Shown here: positions 9,449 through 17,806 of the stretch, piece after piece
How positions within the stretch are numbered: position 1 is the first letter of the stretch
Layout of the letters: the number at the start of each line of letters is the position of its first letter
Source: CBFDBF01 sp050293315
GTDB taxonomy: Bacteria; Pseudomonadota; Gammaproteobacteria; Chromatiales; Chromatiaceae
Assembly (NCBI GenBank): GCA_050293315.1
Contig: JBNKMS010000013.1
Coordinates: 1 to 57,322, forward strand
Length of the DNA: 57,322 bases
Direction of reading: 5' to 3'
Position numbers and translations under genes: made by a program
Notes under the pieces: generated by a model
The model's input: only the letters and a program-made list of their open reading frames with translations
Told to the model about the DNA's origin: nothing
The model's database searches: none

Positions 9449-10543
9449 TTATGCCGCCTTTGATGTCTTTCTCTTCTTACGCTGCTTGTAGTAGAGGCTG
9501 GATTTGAGGATATCGCGGTTGGGGACAAACACCCCCTCGTCCTGAGCCAGTCCGGCATCCTCAAGTATCGTATAACAGGCGCTGGTGTGTACTTCACTGA
9601 GATGCTCTGGTAGACCGCTACTGTTACTGGAGGGGACGGATTTCCACAGACGCTGTTTACCATGCATCGGGCTGAAGGTCAGGTTTTGTAACCTGGTTAT
9701 TGCCAACTCGCTGGTCTCATCCCCATATAACCACTGCACCAGCTTTACATAAATTGACGGGTGGTAGCGTAGCTCCTCTGTATATACGACTGTGGCATAT
9801 TCAGGATAGTGGGCAGCGAACGCCTTGAACATATGCTGGATCAGTGCGATGGTCACTACCTGGCGTAACAGGTTTTTCTCTGTGTGGTCTGGTATGCGCT
9901 TAATTATATTGTGTATCATCGCCAGACGCTTTTTGTTGCCCGGCATGAAGCGGTTTATAAAGACCTTATCAAATACAACATCTGATTCGTGACGTAGATA
10001 CTCACTCTTCATGTCGCCAAACATGAGCAGGCGATCCAGAATTCTAACCGGGTCATCCAATACAAAAACTGATTTGATCTGCTGTTGTCGCAGTAGCGGT
10101 TCGGTATGCAGTAGCATCCTGCCCTGTTTTATCAGGCAGACTTTATAGTTTGGATCTTTGGCGCACTGTTTGGACAGTATTCCAGGGATCAACAGTAGGG
10201 GGTGATCTTCTGGTAGGCTCTTCTGGTAAGTGGGCATATCCAGTGTGGTGGCGAGACGAGGTGCCGGCTCGAATTTGTTCAGTGGATTGTCCAGCAGCTT
10301 GACCCTGTAGTCGGAGTGGACCAGGAGCTCAGCCAGCCACTCAACTCCACCACCGGGGACGCCAAACAGAAAGCGGATGGCATGCGGATAGTAATCTCTA
10401 CCTGCATTCTCCCCATAAACGCGCTCCAGGCGTTTATGCCAGAACCACTCCAGGGTACGCTCTCCCATCCTCTTCAGTATGGGCAGTTTCTTCTGAATAC
10501 TGTCTTCAAGCAGTTGCTGATAGTGAGCTATGCGTTCGTCCAT
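9449..10543 (-). CDS. Sulfotransferase-like protein (divergent)
   Basis: A 364-residue soluble protein with no signal peptide. Residues 58-72 (FLFGVPGGGVEWLAE) look like the 5'-phosphosulfate-binding loop of sulfotransferases, where the usual form is G-x-P-R-S-G-T-T-W-L; here the Arg and Ser/Thr are replaced by Gly and Val-Glu. A later stretch, VFVLDDPVRILDRLLMFGD, resembles the 3'-phosphate region. The C-terminus is basic (KQRKKRKT). The altered loop may mean a changed or lost PAPS site. It converges with sat and shares its terminator, but a link to sulfate metabolism is only suggestive. Family assignment is tentative. Confidence 0.5.
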   Translation of the reverse strand: MDERIAHYQQLLEDSIQKKLPILKRMGERTLEWFWHKRLERVYGENAGRDYYPHAIRFLFGVPGGGVEWLAELLVHSDYRVKLLDNPLNKFEPAPRLATTLDMPTYQKSLPEDHPLLLIPGILSKQCAKDPNYKVCLIKQGRMLLHTEPLLRQQQIKSVFVLDDPVRILDRLLMFGDMKSEYLRHESDVVFDKVFINRFMPGNKKRLAMIHNIIKRIPDHTEKNLLRQVVTIALIQHMFKAFAAHYPEYATVVYTEELRYHPSIYVKLVQWLYGDETSELAITRLQNLTFSPMHGKQRLWKSVPSSNSSGLPEHLSEVHTSACYTILEDAGLAQDEGVFVPNRDILKSSLYYKQRKKRKTSKAA

Positions 10544-10710
10544 TGGTGCATACTTTTTGTATCCTGCCGAGAATCACAGGCTATCATGGGTTGATAGAGC
10601 AAAAAATAGATTTTACAGCCTCTGCAAGGCGATAAATGTGATCTTGATCTCAACATAATGCCTAAAATCAACCGGTTGATAGATAGAGATAAATAAATAA
10701 CAATAAATTT

Positions 10711-11250
10711 ATGTCTGCCCGCATACTTTTGCTGTTTGTCCACCCTTTCCCACACGGGTCAAAGATCAACCGCGCGCTGCTCGAAGCGGTACAGGACATC
10801 CCCGGGGTAGAGGTCAACGATCTCTATGAGAGATATCCGGATTTTCATATAGATATTCACAGAGAGCAGGAGATATTGCGAGAGATTGATCTGCTGGTCG
10901 TGCAGCACCCCTTTTACTGGTATTCGGCACCGGCTATGTTTAAACAGTGGCAGGACGTGGTGCTGGAGTATGGATTCGCCTTTGGCAAGAATGGTGATGC
11001 CCTGCATGGTAAAGATTGGCTCTCGGTGGTTACCGTTGGTCAGAGTCAGTCCGCCTATCTGCCAGATGGACACAATCGTTATAGCGTCAGCGACTTGATG
11101 AAACCTTTCGACTGCGCTGCCAGGCATTGTGGGATGAATTATCTGGAGCCTATTGTGATACATGGGGCGGCACATATAGGTGATGCGGAGCTTGCCGATT
11201 GGGTCGAGATCTATCGCCGCCGTCTGCTTGAATACAGACCTGGAGGATAG
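10711..11250 (+). CDS. KefF/KefG-type NAD(P)H oxidoreductase, K+ efflux ancillary subunit
   Basis: A 179-residue flavodoxin-fold quinone reductase of the KefF/KefG family. The FMN-binding start ILLLFVHPFPHGSKINRAL and the conserved HPFYWYSAPAMFKQWQD are clear. These proteins bind the cytosolic domains of the KefB/KefC antiporters and are needed for full activity; they may also reduce electrophilic quinones. The gene ends 4 bp before the GTG start of the antiporter, so the two form an operon. The upstream leader is A/T-rich. Confidence 0.9.
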   Translation: MSARILLLFVHPFPHGSKINRALLEAVQDIPGVEVNDLYERYPDFHIDIHREQEILREIDLLVVQHPFYWYSAPAMFKQWQDVVLEYGFAFGKNGDALHGKDWLSVVTVGQSQSAYLPDGHNRYSVSDLMKPFDCAARHCGMNYLEPIVIHGAAHIGDAELADWVEIYRRRLLEYRPGG

Positions 11251-11254
11251 TGTA

Positions 11255-13060
11255 GTGGATGAGCACCATCTACTGCTGAATGCCATTATCTATCTGACCG
11301 CCACTATCCTGGTGGTGCCGTTGGCCAAGCGTATGGGCCTGGGTTCCGTGCTCGGCTACCTAGTGGCGGGGGCGCTGATCGGGCCATGGGTCTTGGGCCT
11401 GGTTGATAATGTAGATGATATCCGCCACTTCGCCGAGTTCGGCGTGGTCATGCTTCTATTTATTATCGGTTTGGAGCTTAACCCCAGGCGGCTCTGGTCT
11501 ATGCGTCGACCAATATTGGGTGTTGGTGGGGCGCAGGTGGTGCTGACTACAGCTGTCTTGGGCCTGATTGTGATGCTGTTTGGCCTGCCCTTTAATGCGA
11601 CCCTGGTAGTGGCGATGGGGCTGTCCCTCTCCTCCACGGCCATCGCCCTGCAGAGTCTGAAAGAGCGTAACCTGATGTCCACCCATGCCGGGAGTTCGGC
11701 CTTCTCGGTCCTGCTGTTTCAGGATATTGCCGTTATCCCCATGTTGGCCCTGTTGCCACTGCTGGGGGTGGCGGCCGGTGAAGCCGGGCATAGCTGGTGG
11801 CTAGGGGCGCTTAGCGCGGCCGGTATGATTACAGCTATTATCATTGGTGGGCACTATCTTACCCGACCGATTTTTCGCTATATCGCACGTACCCGCTTGC
11901 GCGAGGTGTTTACCGCGTTTGCCTTGCTGTTGGTACTTGGGATCGCAACCCTGATGTCTCTGGTAGAGATGTCCATGGCCCTGGGTGCATTTCTCGCAGG
12001 TGTACTGTTGGCGGAATCTGAGTATCGGCATGAGCTGGAGGTGGAGATAGAGCCGTTCAAGGGTTTATTGATGGGGCTGTTTTTTATCTCGGTTGGCATG
12101 TCCATCAACTTTGGATTGCTTTTAGCAGAGCCGGTCATGTTGCTGTCACTGGTGTTGCTGTTGGTGGTGGTGAAGGGGGCTGTGCTTTGGGGACTAAGCT
12201 ATTTTTGTAACATCCTCGACAGTCAAAAGAGTCTGTTTGTGTTTCTGCTCTCTCAGGGTGGGGAGTTTGCCTTTGTCCTGTTCAGTGTCGCTATCAGCAG
12301 AGGGATCCTGGATAGCGCTATAGGCGACAGGCTGGTAGTGGTGGTTGCGCTCTCAATGGTGACAACCCCACTGCTGCTGTTTCTGTATGAACGGGTTATT
12401 GCGCCTAGATACATCTATCCCGATCAGCCTCTACAGACAGACACAATCAATGAGGGTGAGAACCCGGTCATCATCGCCGGATTTGGTCGTTTCGGCCGTA
12501 CGGTTGGACGGTTGCTCCACGCCAATGGTGTCCCTACTACTATTCTCGACTACGACCCGGATCGGATAGAGGCGGTCCGCCAATTCGGTTACAAGGTCTA
12601 TTATGGTGACGCCAGCCGTCATGATGTACTGGAGGCCGCCGGTGCCGACGTTGCCAAGTTATTAATAGTTGCGGTGGATGATCAAGGGGTGGCACTACGG
12701 GTCGTAGAGCAGGCCAAGAAACACTATCCCCATCTGGTAATACTAGCCAGGGCGGATGACAACGCACACGCCTATGAGTTGATGAGCCGTGATGTGAGGC
12801 TGTTTCGACGGGAGTACTATGCATCTGCCCTACAGCTAGGGGAGGATGCGCTGAAACAGCTTGGCTTCGGCGCCTATCGGGCAAAACAGGCGGCAAATAT
12901 ATTCAACGATTACGATCAGGAGCTGTTGCAGAAACTCTATATCACCGAGGCGTCGGAGGTGCGCCGCTCCCTCTCCATACAGACCCGAGAGCAGTTGGAG
13001 AAGGTGCTGACCGCCGATGCGGAGGAGATATCACGGAGCAATCGGGAGGGGTGGGAGTGA
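11255..13060 (+). CDS. Glutathione-gated K+ efflux antiporter, KefB/KefC type (CPA2)
   Basis: An inner-membrane K+/H+ antiporter that acidifies the cell to protect it from electrophiles. The first ~380 residues form a CPA2 transporter domain (LFQDIAVIP, SLSSTAIALQSL), followed by an RCK/TrkA-N domain with the Rossmann motif IIAGFGRFGRTVG and ILDYDPDRIE. The GTG at 11255 is taken as the start: GGAGGA at 11242-11247 is correctly spaced and the resulting 601 residues match KefB length. An ATG at 11180 would overlap the upstream gene by 71 bases and add no family sequence. Whether it is KefB or KefC cannot be settled. Confidence 0.9.
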   Translation: MDEHHLLLNAIIYLTATILVVPLAKRMGLGSVLGYLVAGALIGPWVLGLVDNVDDIRHFAEFGVVMLLFIIGLELNPRRLWSMRRPILGVGGAQVVLTTAVLGLIVMLFGLPFNATLVVAMGLSLSSTAIALQSLKERNLMSTHAGSSAFSVLLFQDIAVIPMLALLPLLGVAAGEAGHSWWLGALSAAGMITAIIIGGHYLTRPIFRYIARTRLREVFTAFALLLVLGIATLMSLVEMSMALGAFLAGVLLAESEYRHELEVEIEPFKGLLMGLFFISVGMSINFGLLLAEPVMLLSLVLLLVVVKGAVLWGLSYFCNILDSQKSLFVFLLSQGGEFAFVLFSVAISRGILDSAIGDRLVVVVALSMVTTPLLLFLYERVIAPRYIYPDQPLQTDTINEGENPVIIAGFGRFGRTVGRLLHANGVPTTILDYDPDRIEAVRQFGYKVYYGDASRHDVLEAAGADVAKLLIVAVDDQGVALRVVEQAKKHYPHLVILARADDNAHAYELMSRDVRLFRREYYASALQLGEDALKQLGFGAYRAKQAANIFNDYDQELLQKLYITEASEVRRSLSIQTREQLEKVLTADAEEISRSNREGWE

Positions 13061-13074
13061 ACCCCTCCATCCCC

Positions 13075-13090
13075 TTCCCACTAGTGGGAA
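13075..13090. other. Perfect 16-bp palindrome after the antiporter gene
   Basis: TTCCCACTAGTGGGAA sits 15 bp after the antiporter stop. It has no T run, so termination is doubtful. The same CACTAGTG core recurs after lexA at 52711-52718. Confidence 0.5.
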
Positions 13091-13186
13091 AGAATGTAGG
13101 AGCCATGTCCTCAGGGCGATCTCAGAATGTAGGGCGCAATAACCAACGGGCATTGCGCCGTATGGTCATGGTGCATTTTTCATATC

Positions 13187-13460
13187 CGGTAATTAGTTTC
13201 GCAGCCTATCTATCCTGAAGCATTTTTCTTGCCTCGGTGTCAGGCTGCAAGTCCCTTTCTTTTGTGCGCGCAAAAGAAAGGGACGAAAGAAAAACGCGCC
13301 CGAGTGTTACCCCCTACGGGTGCCCTGCGCTTCTCGTCCCGTTCGGGGCTCTTCCGACGGAACCTCCCTGTCCCGCGGAAGAGGGCCGGCCCCTTTCAGG
13401 CCTAATCCTCACGGGACTGCGATGCTCGGGGTAACACACGGGTCTTGGGTGGGACGCCAA
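13187..13460. repeat. Structured dispersed repeat, copy B
   Basis: The outward short repeat (GTAATTAGTTTCGCAGCC, 13189-13206), a 36-bp spacer, then GGCTGCAA and the 14-bp stem GTCCCTTTCTTTTG/CAAAAGAAAGGGAC with a 6-nt loop (13251-13284). The interior carries hairpin modules also found in copies D and E (CTTCCG...CGGAAG at 13348-13381). Only one hairpin end is present; the other side fades near 13460, shortly before the higB remnant. The open frame at 13237-13434 lies in the repeat and is not a gene. Confidence 0.8.
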
Positions 13461-13540
13461 ACAACTCGTCATCCCGCGACTTGATCGCGACATCCAGGAG
13501 AATAGGCCTACCTAAACACCTACTTCTCTGATAACCTCCC

Positions 13541-13585
13541 GATGGAACTCATGCTGAGGTTGTTGATTACGAAGATTACCATTGA
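13541..13585 (+). pseudogene. 3' remnant of a HigB-family toxin gene
   Basis: In frame, 14 codons read DGTHAEVVDYEDYH followed by TGA. This resembles the usual C-terminus of HigB/RelE-type toxins (...DVEIVDYH). An in-frame TAA at 13532-13534 lies just upstream, and the preceding DNA is repeat-like, so nearly all of the toxin gene is missing. The TGA overlaps the GAGGGA ribosome site of the antitoxin gene, the spacing expected in an intact higBA operon. Confidence 0.6.
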
Positions 13586-13594
13586 GGGAATATC

Positions 13595-13882
13595 ATGCTT
13601 ACGCACAATCCTCCACATCCCGGCGAGATTATTAAGGAGCTTTGCCTTGAGCCTCTCGGTATATCAATAACTGAGGCGGCAAAAGCACTTGGTATCAGCA
13701 GAAAAACGCTTTCTAGCATTGTTAATGGCAATGCAGGCATTAGCCCCGAAATGGCTGTTAGGCTATCTATTGCGTTCAATACCTCTTCAGAGAGTTGGCT
13801 GAATCAGCAAACTCAATACGATCTGTGGGAAGCCGAGCAGCATCGTAAGGAATTACGGGTCAAACGACTATCGGCTGCATGA
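13595..13882 (+). CDS. higA: HigA-family antitoxin / XRE-type regulator, orphaned
   Basis: A 95-residue helix-turn-helix protein of the HigA type: HPGEIIKE at the start, the HTH ISITEAAKALGISRKTLSSI, then NGNAGISPEMAVRLS. HigA neutralises the HigB mRNA interferase and represses the shared promoter. Here the toxin gene survives only as its last 14 codons upstream, so the antitoxin has no local partner. It could be a decaying relic, a free-standing repressor, or an anti-addiction gene. GAGGGA lies 5 bp before the ATG. Confidence 0.9.
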   Translation: MLTHNPPHPGEIIKELCLEPLGISITEAAKALGISRKTLSSIVNGNAGISPEMAVRLSIAFNTSSESWLNQQTQYDLWEAEQHRKELRVKRLSAA

Positions 13883-13956
13883 AAACAGGTAACAATGCGA
13901 CCTAGAGTGGCACAGTAAAACTGCGTGCCTGGATTTTTACATTCAGTGGAGAAAAC

Positions 13957-14661
13957 ATGAAAAACATTTTTGCGGTTTTTATTATAGCTATAAATATCAT
14001 CATCCTTCCGAATGTATTGGCAGAAGAGTTGTCTGCAAAAGCGATCGAGAAGGACATTAGAAAGTTAGGCCCTAAAAAGGTATGCATGTCACTGTATGAT
14101 GATTTGAATAAATGGTATGAACTCCAAAGCAATATTATTGCTGGCGACAAAGAGTGGCTGAAACTGGCCGGTAGACTGCATGCTGGGGCAGAAGGTAGCG
14201 CGGGCGAGATGCTCTCTTTATCAGTAGGTGAGGCGCTGGAGCAGAATCCTGAAAATGTCTTTAAATACACCTTGGGTAATTTCACAATACCTGAGATATG
14301 CGGCGGCCCAGATACTGAAGATGTAAGGTATAACACATACGAGCTGGTAATTGGGGCCATTGACAAACGAATGCAAAAAGTCTCATCTGTGAAAGAGGCG
14401 GATCTGCAAGAGAAACGTGAAGAGTGTCTGCAATATCTCTCAATGGCAAAGATTGCAACAGCAGAAATGTTTCAAATTGATGAACAGGATCATAGACCCA
14501 CAGCACCAGCCGCTTCAAATGAGACGAAAGAAGGGGATGAAGTGAAAGCAGGAGATGGGGTAAAAGAAGTGAATGATGCTGAAGTAGGGGATGGGGCAGA
14601 AGAAGAGAATGGAGTAGAAGAGGGAGGCAGTGCGGAAGCTGAAGGTGAAGTAGCGGATTAA
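13957..14661 (+). CDS. Secreted protein of unknown function with acidic repetitive tail
   Basis: Not recognised. The 234-residue product starts with a signal peptide (hydrophobic residues 4-22, cleavage probably after VLA). Residues ~25-175 form a mostly helical domain. The last ~60 residues are low-complexity and very acidic, built from imperfect units such as EGDEVKAGDG, EVGDGAEEENG and EEGGSAEAEG. GTGGAG before the ATG is a usable ribosome site. The gene is A/T-richer than the core genes and sits between two repeat elements, which suggests accessory DNA. Confidence 0.65.
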   Translation: MKNIFAVFIIAINIIILPNVLAEELSAKAIEKDIRKLGPKKVCMSLYDDLNKWYELQSNIIAGDKEWLKLAGRLHAGAEGSAGEMLSLSVGEALEQNPENVFKYTLGNFTIPEICGGPDTEDVRYNTYELVIGAIDKRMQKVSSVKEADLQEKREECLQYLSMAKIATAEMFQIDEQDHRPTAPAASNETKEGDEVKAGDGVKEVNDAEVGDGAEEENGVEEGGSAEAEGEVAD

Positions 14662-14797
14662 AGGGCTCTGATTCCTTTGATCCAGTTAATTATATTCAAT
14701 ACGCTAATAATCAACGCCTGATTATGACTAATATAAGGCAAAAATAATAATACAATAGGTGGGATGGATTAAGGTGATCTGACTACATTAATAGCGA

Positions 14798-15121
14798 GTG
14801 CAAGAATTGAGATCAATCATAAGATATTTATTTCCGCTTATCGGCTTTATAACGCTAGTATCTGAATTCTATAGATGCAATCACCATATTGATGGGCACG
14901 TTAGTATGGTGCAGCTAATTATTGGGTGGTTTGGTTATTTCTATTATTATCCCATAACTGCAGTATTAGAATTTATTATAAAAATATTTCATGGTTCTTT
15001 TTTATGGGAGCAGTGTCCGCCGTATTGGCTAACATTATTTAGTGTTATCTTGCAAAATGTTGTTTACTATTATTTATTAAAAATAATTATCAGCTTTTGC
15101 GAAAACAAAGATAATGCGTAG
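14798..15121 (+). CDS. Small membrane protein of unknown function
   Basis: Not recognised. A 107-residue protein with GTG (14798) as the first candidate start and TTG at 14807 as an alternative. It has about three hydrophobic segments: near residues 10-24, 38-62 with a YFYYYP run, and 78-100. It is very A/T-rich compared with the core genes and lies immediately before repeat copy C. The ribosome site is weak. Coding status is probable from composition but not proven. Confidence 0.45.
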   Translation: MQELRSIIRYLFPLIGFITLVSEFYRCNHHIDGHVSMVQLIIGWFGYFYYYPITAVLEFIIKIFHGSFLWEQCPPYWLTLFSVILQNVVYYYLLKIIISFCENKDNA

Positions 15122-15189
15122 CATTAAAGTGGTCAGAGCCATTTAATTATGCAGTAACAAGAGCGCTCATTTGTTTTCTTCATTCTAAA

Positions 15190-15540
15190 AACAACCACCC
15201 TTAAACCTCCTTCGACGTAGCCGAGTACCGCAACCGCAACAGGATCAGGCCCGTAGGGGGTGAGCCAGAACCAAATGTCCAGTGGACATTTGCAGTCTGG
15301 CGAACGCCCGGACAGGGATGTCCGGGCTGGCATGAACCACCAGGGATGGTTATGTGGCAAGTGCTTTCCTTGGAGCCCCTGGGGCGGTGAGGAACGCAGG
15401 GAACCCGAAGGGCAAGTCGTGGAGCGCGTTTTTCTTTCGTCCCTTTCTTTTACGCGCATAAAAGAAAGGGGCTTGCAGCCGATCGCAGATGTAAATTAAG
15501 AACACAATGGTTTTAGGCTGCGAAAATAATTACGAATACT
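15190..15540. repeat. Structured dispersed repeat, copy C
   Basis: The hairpin end points right: stem CCCTTTCTTTTA/TAAAAGAAAGGG with a 6-nt loop (15441-15470), GGCTTGCAGCC, a 35-bp spacer, then the outward short repeat GGCTGCGAAAATAATTAC from 15516. Internal modules include AAATGTCC-AGT-GGACATTT (15278-15296) and GCCCGGACA-GGG-TGTCCGGGC (about 15307-15327), both shared with copy D. The left side (from about 15195) matches copy E and has no hairpin end. Open frames on both strands here are artefacts of the repeat. Confidence 0.8.
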
Positions 15541-15542
15541 TG

Positions 15543-15608
15543 ATTACCCCCTCACCCTAACCCTCCACCCCTCAAGGGGGTACCGAGGTCCCTGAGGGAT
15601 AGGGGATA
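15543..15608. repeat. Dispersed C-rich repeat (CCCTCACCCTAACCCTC type)
   Basis: CCCCCTCACCCTAACCCTC followed by AGGGGGTACCGAGGTCCCT and GAGGGATAGGGGAT. Related pieces occur at 16070-16112 and 20605-20735. It looks like a short intergenic repeat with hairpin potential; function unknown. Confidence 0.6.
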
Positions 15609-15618
15609 AGTTGGGTTG

Positions 15619-15954
15619 CTACAGATACATCTCCACCCCAGCACTCCAACCAAAGGAGTCGACGTTTGCGGTGGTCACTTGATGTTGTTCGAAGGGTAGG
15701 GCCTGGGCTACGGAGAGTGGCCTCAGTTCTGCTACCTGTGCTCCCCAGGAGTTGAGTTGCATACCGGAGCGGAGTCGCTCCTGGATCGCTTCAATCTTCT
15801 CGCCATCTCCAGCCAGCAGGCAGAAGACGCTGCCATCCGGCATGTTGCTGGCAGCGCCCTTTAGCCCGGCCTTTTCTGCGGCGCGGATAAGGGTTTGACG
15901 GAACATCACACCCTGTACCCGGCCGGTAACCAGAAAATGGCTCTCTATATCCAT
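15619..15954 (-). CDS. acyP: Acylphosphatase
   Basis: Hydrolyses the carboxyl-phosphate bond of acylphosphates such as acetyl phosphate or 1,3-bisphosphoglycerate. The 111-residue protein shows the signature VTGRVQGVMFRQ with the phosphate-binding Arg, and the catalytic Asn in SNMPDGSV. The usual G-W-V-R-N stretch is changed to G-A-A-S-N. It is about 20 residues longer at the C-terminus than the ~90-residue norm. A monocistronic gene between C-rich repeats. Confidence 0.88.
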   Translation of the reverse strand: MDIESHFLVTGRVQGVMFRQTLIRAAEKAGLKGAASNMPDGSVFCLLAGDGEKIEAIQERLRSGMQLNSWGAQVAELRPLSVAQALPFEQHQVTTANVDSFGWSAGVEMYL

Positions 15955-16069
15955 AAAAGCGGTGTTGCCTCACTGCTATTCCAGTTAATCTACTTCACCC
16001 TCAGATATCCCTGTATCTCTTGAGGGATGGAGTGGGGGGATTGAAAAGCCAGAGTTCTGCTTCTGTTTA

Positions 16070-16112
16070 TCCCCTCATCCTGTCCTTCCCCCTAAGGGGG
16101 AAGGGACGTACT
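16070..16112. repeat. Dispersed C-rich repeat, second piece
   Basis: ATCCCCTCATCCTGTCCTTC then CCCCTAAGGGGGAAGGGA, a hairpin-prone sequence. It matches in reverse the AGGACAGGATGAGGGGAT stretch at 20654-20671. Confidence 0.5.
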
Positions 16113-16178
16113 AACTTCAATTTTCATGTATCAACCATCTATGAAACTGCAAATGACAGGCAGTACATGAAGTTGCAA

Positions 16179-16820
16179 TTAGCTGCCGGTCGCCTCCTGG
16201 ATGGCGGCAACTACGGCATCACTGGAGGTGGCGTTGACGTCCAGCAGGATCCCCTCTTTGTTGTAGAAATCTACCAGCGGGGCGGTCTTCTCGTTGTATA
16301 CGTCGAGACGGTTGGAGATGGCCTCTTCGGTCTCATCATCACGCTGCACAATCTCGGCGCCGCACTTGTCGCACTTGCCCTCAACCTTGGGTGGCATCGA
16401 TTTGACGTTATAGATAGCACCACAGCCGACGCAGGTGCGACGGGTGGTGAGACGGTCCAGGATGACGGCACGAGGCACGTCCAGATTTACTGCGGCATCC
16501 AGGGTGACACCAATCTCCTCCAGTAGCACCTTCAGCTGCTCAGCCTGGGGGATAGTGCGGGGGAAGCCGTCCAGCAGAAAACCGGCCTGGCAGTCGTCCT
16601 CTCTTAGACGCTCTTTCATGATGCCCATGATCAGCTCATCAGGAACCAGATCGCCGGCATCCATGAAGGCCTTGGCCTGTTTGCCCAGCTCAGTGCCATC
16701 CTTGACGGCACCACGCAGGATGTCACCGGTGGATATTTGGACTGAACCATCGATTTTGGTCAGTAGTTTGGCCACGGTACCCTTGCCAGCACCTGGAGCG
16801 CCTAAAAGAATCAATTTCAT
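16179..16820 (-). CDS. adk: Adenylate kinase with zinc-type LID domain
   Basis: Catalyses ATP + AMP to 2 ADP. The P-loop GAPGAGKGT (residues 7-15), DGFPRT (84-89) and the long LID domain are all present; 213 residues is typical. Cys130, Cys133, Cys150 and Cys153 (CVGC...CDKC) form the four-Cys zinc site known from many Gram-positive enzymes, whereas E. coli Adk uses a non-metal network. The AGGTGA before the ATG at 16820 fixes the start. In sulfur oxidisers using the APS route it also recycles AMP. Confidence 0.95.
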   Translation of the reverse strand: MKLILLGAPGAGKGTVAKLLTKIDGSVQISTGDILRGAVKDGTELGKQAKAFMDAGDLVPDELIMGIMKERLREDDCQAGFLLDGFPRTIPQAEQLKVLLEEIGVTLDAAVNLDVPRAVILDRLTTRRTCVGCGAIYNVKSMPPKVEGKCDKCGAEIVQRDDETEEAISNRLDVYNEKTAPLVDFYNKEGILLDVNATSSDAVVAAIQEATGS

Positions 16821-16957
16821 CTATTTCACCTAAAAGTATGATAAATAAAAGGAATGTTGTATTGACGGCCGGCAATGAGTCCCTCTCAACCATCAATGTT
16901 GGTCGCGTATTCTGCCTGTTAATGGAGATATATTCAATCCAACAGCGGTGTGACTGC

Positions 16958-17806
16958 CTACTGCACCTCTTCCACCAGCAGTTGAATGGAGTGCTCGTCG
17001 CTGTCGCGGGTGGACCTGCTGTGGAGGATCCCCCGGTTGTCTGCGACCTCGCTGCTGCTGGTGCCACCCACTGAGATCCACTCACCGAGGCGGCCGCTGA
17101 CCGTGGTATCGGTCTGTTGGATATCATAGGTCCGCTGCACGTGGCCCTCGCGCTCCATGTGGGAGCTGATAATTATGGTGACACGATCCCCGTTGAGTCT
17201 GGGGGTTGCGTAGAAACCGGTGGTCACATCCCGGTAGCGGGTTGTCTGCTGCTGATGTACCACACCTCCGGCGACCATGGTGGTCTGCTCCTCTATCGGT
17301 ACAGACTGTCCGGTGGCGATAAATACAGGCCGTCCCTCCAGGGTGCGGACATTTTGGTTGCTGTCCATCTTGTTACGGCTCTTGGTTGATTGGATGCGGT
17401 AACGCACTCCATCATCCGGGGGGTCCTCGCCGGCCGTTATCCTAGTGTGTTTGTCGATGTCGGTGTTTATGCCAACGCCTTGACCATAGCTGCTGCCGGT
17501 TGCCGCCGCACCCTGGCGCACATGGATGACCAGTTGGCGTGGCGGACGGTCTACCCGCTGCAGCAGCTCTTTGATCTCCTCCAGGTTCTCTGGTGTGGTG
17601 CGGAGTATCAACTGGTTCTGCATCCCGCTTACACTGGCATACGGCGGGAGTAGTGGTTTGATGATGGGTATTATCTCCTCCGGCGTGCGGGCACGTAGCT
17701 CGATAATCTCCAGCGGGTAGTCGGCCAGCAGCGTGGTAGAGGTGAGCAGCAGTAGGGTGGCGGCAAGCAGCTGTTTCATCATGGGGTGATCGTCCTGTCT
17801 GGTCAT
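16958..17806 (-). CDS. Exported secretin N-domain protein (NolW-like)
   Basis: A 282-residue exported protein. A signal peptide (LLAATLLLLTSTTLLA) precedes a secretin N1-type domain: YPLEIIELRARTPEEIIPIIKPLLP, then residues resembling NQLILRTTPENLEEIKELLQ cut as NQLILRTTPENLEEI. The remainder resembles the short secretin core fold (GRPVFIATGQSVPI, GFYATPRLNGDRVTI) but is too short to make an outer-membrane pore alone. The first ATG (17806) overlaps the stop of the previous gene as ATGA; ATGs at 17782 and 17779 give a more usual signal peptide. It is cotranscribed with the PLD-like gene and purB. Function unknown. Confidence 0.7.
   Translation of the reverse strand: MTRQDDHPMMKQLLAATLLLLTSTTLLADYPLEIIELRARTPEEIIPIIKPLLPPYASVSGMQNQLILRTTPENLEEIKELLQRVDRPPRQLVIHVRQGAAATGSSYGQGVGINTDIDKHTRITAGEDPPDDGVRYRIQSTKSRNKMDSNQNVRTLEGRPVFIATGQSVPIEEQTTMVAGGVVHQQQTTRYRDVTTGFYATPRLNGDRVTIIISSHMEREGHVQRTYDIQQTDTTVSGRLGEWISVGGTSSSEVADNRGILHSRSTRDSDEHSIQLLVEEVQ

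Noticed and set aside
15133..15499. Frames on both strands within repeat copy C
   Set aside because: Same reason: repeat sequence, containing the KERDERK signature of the hairpin.
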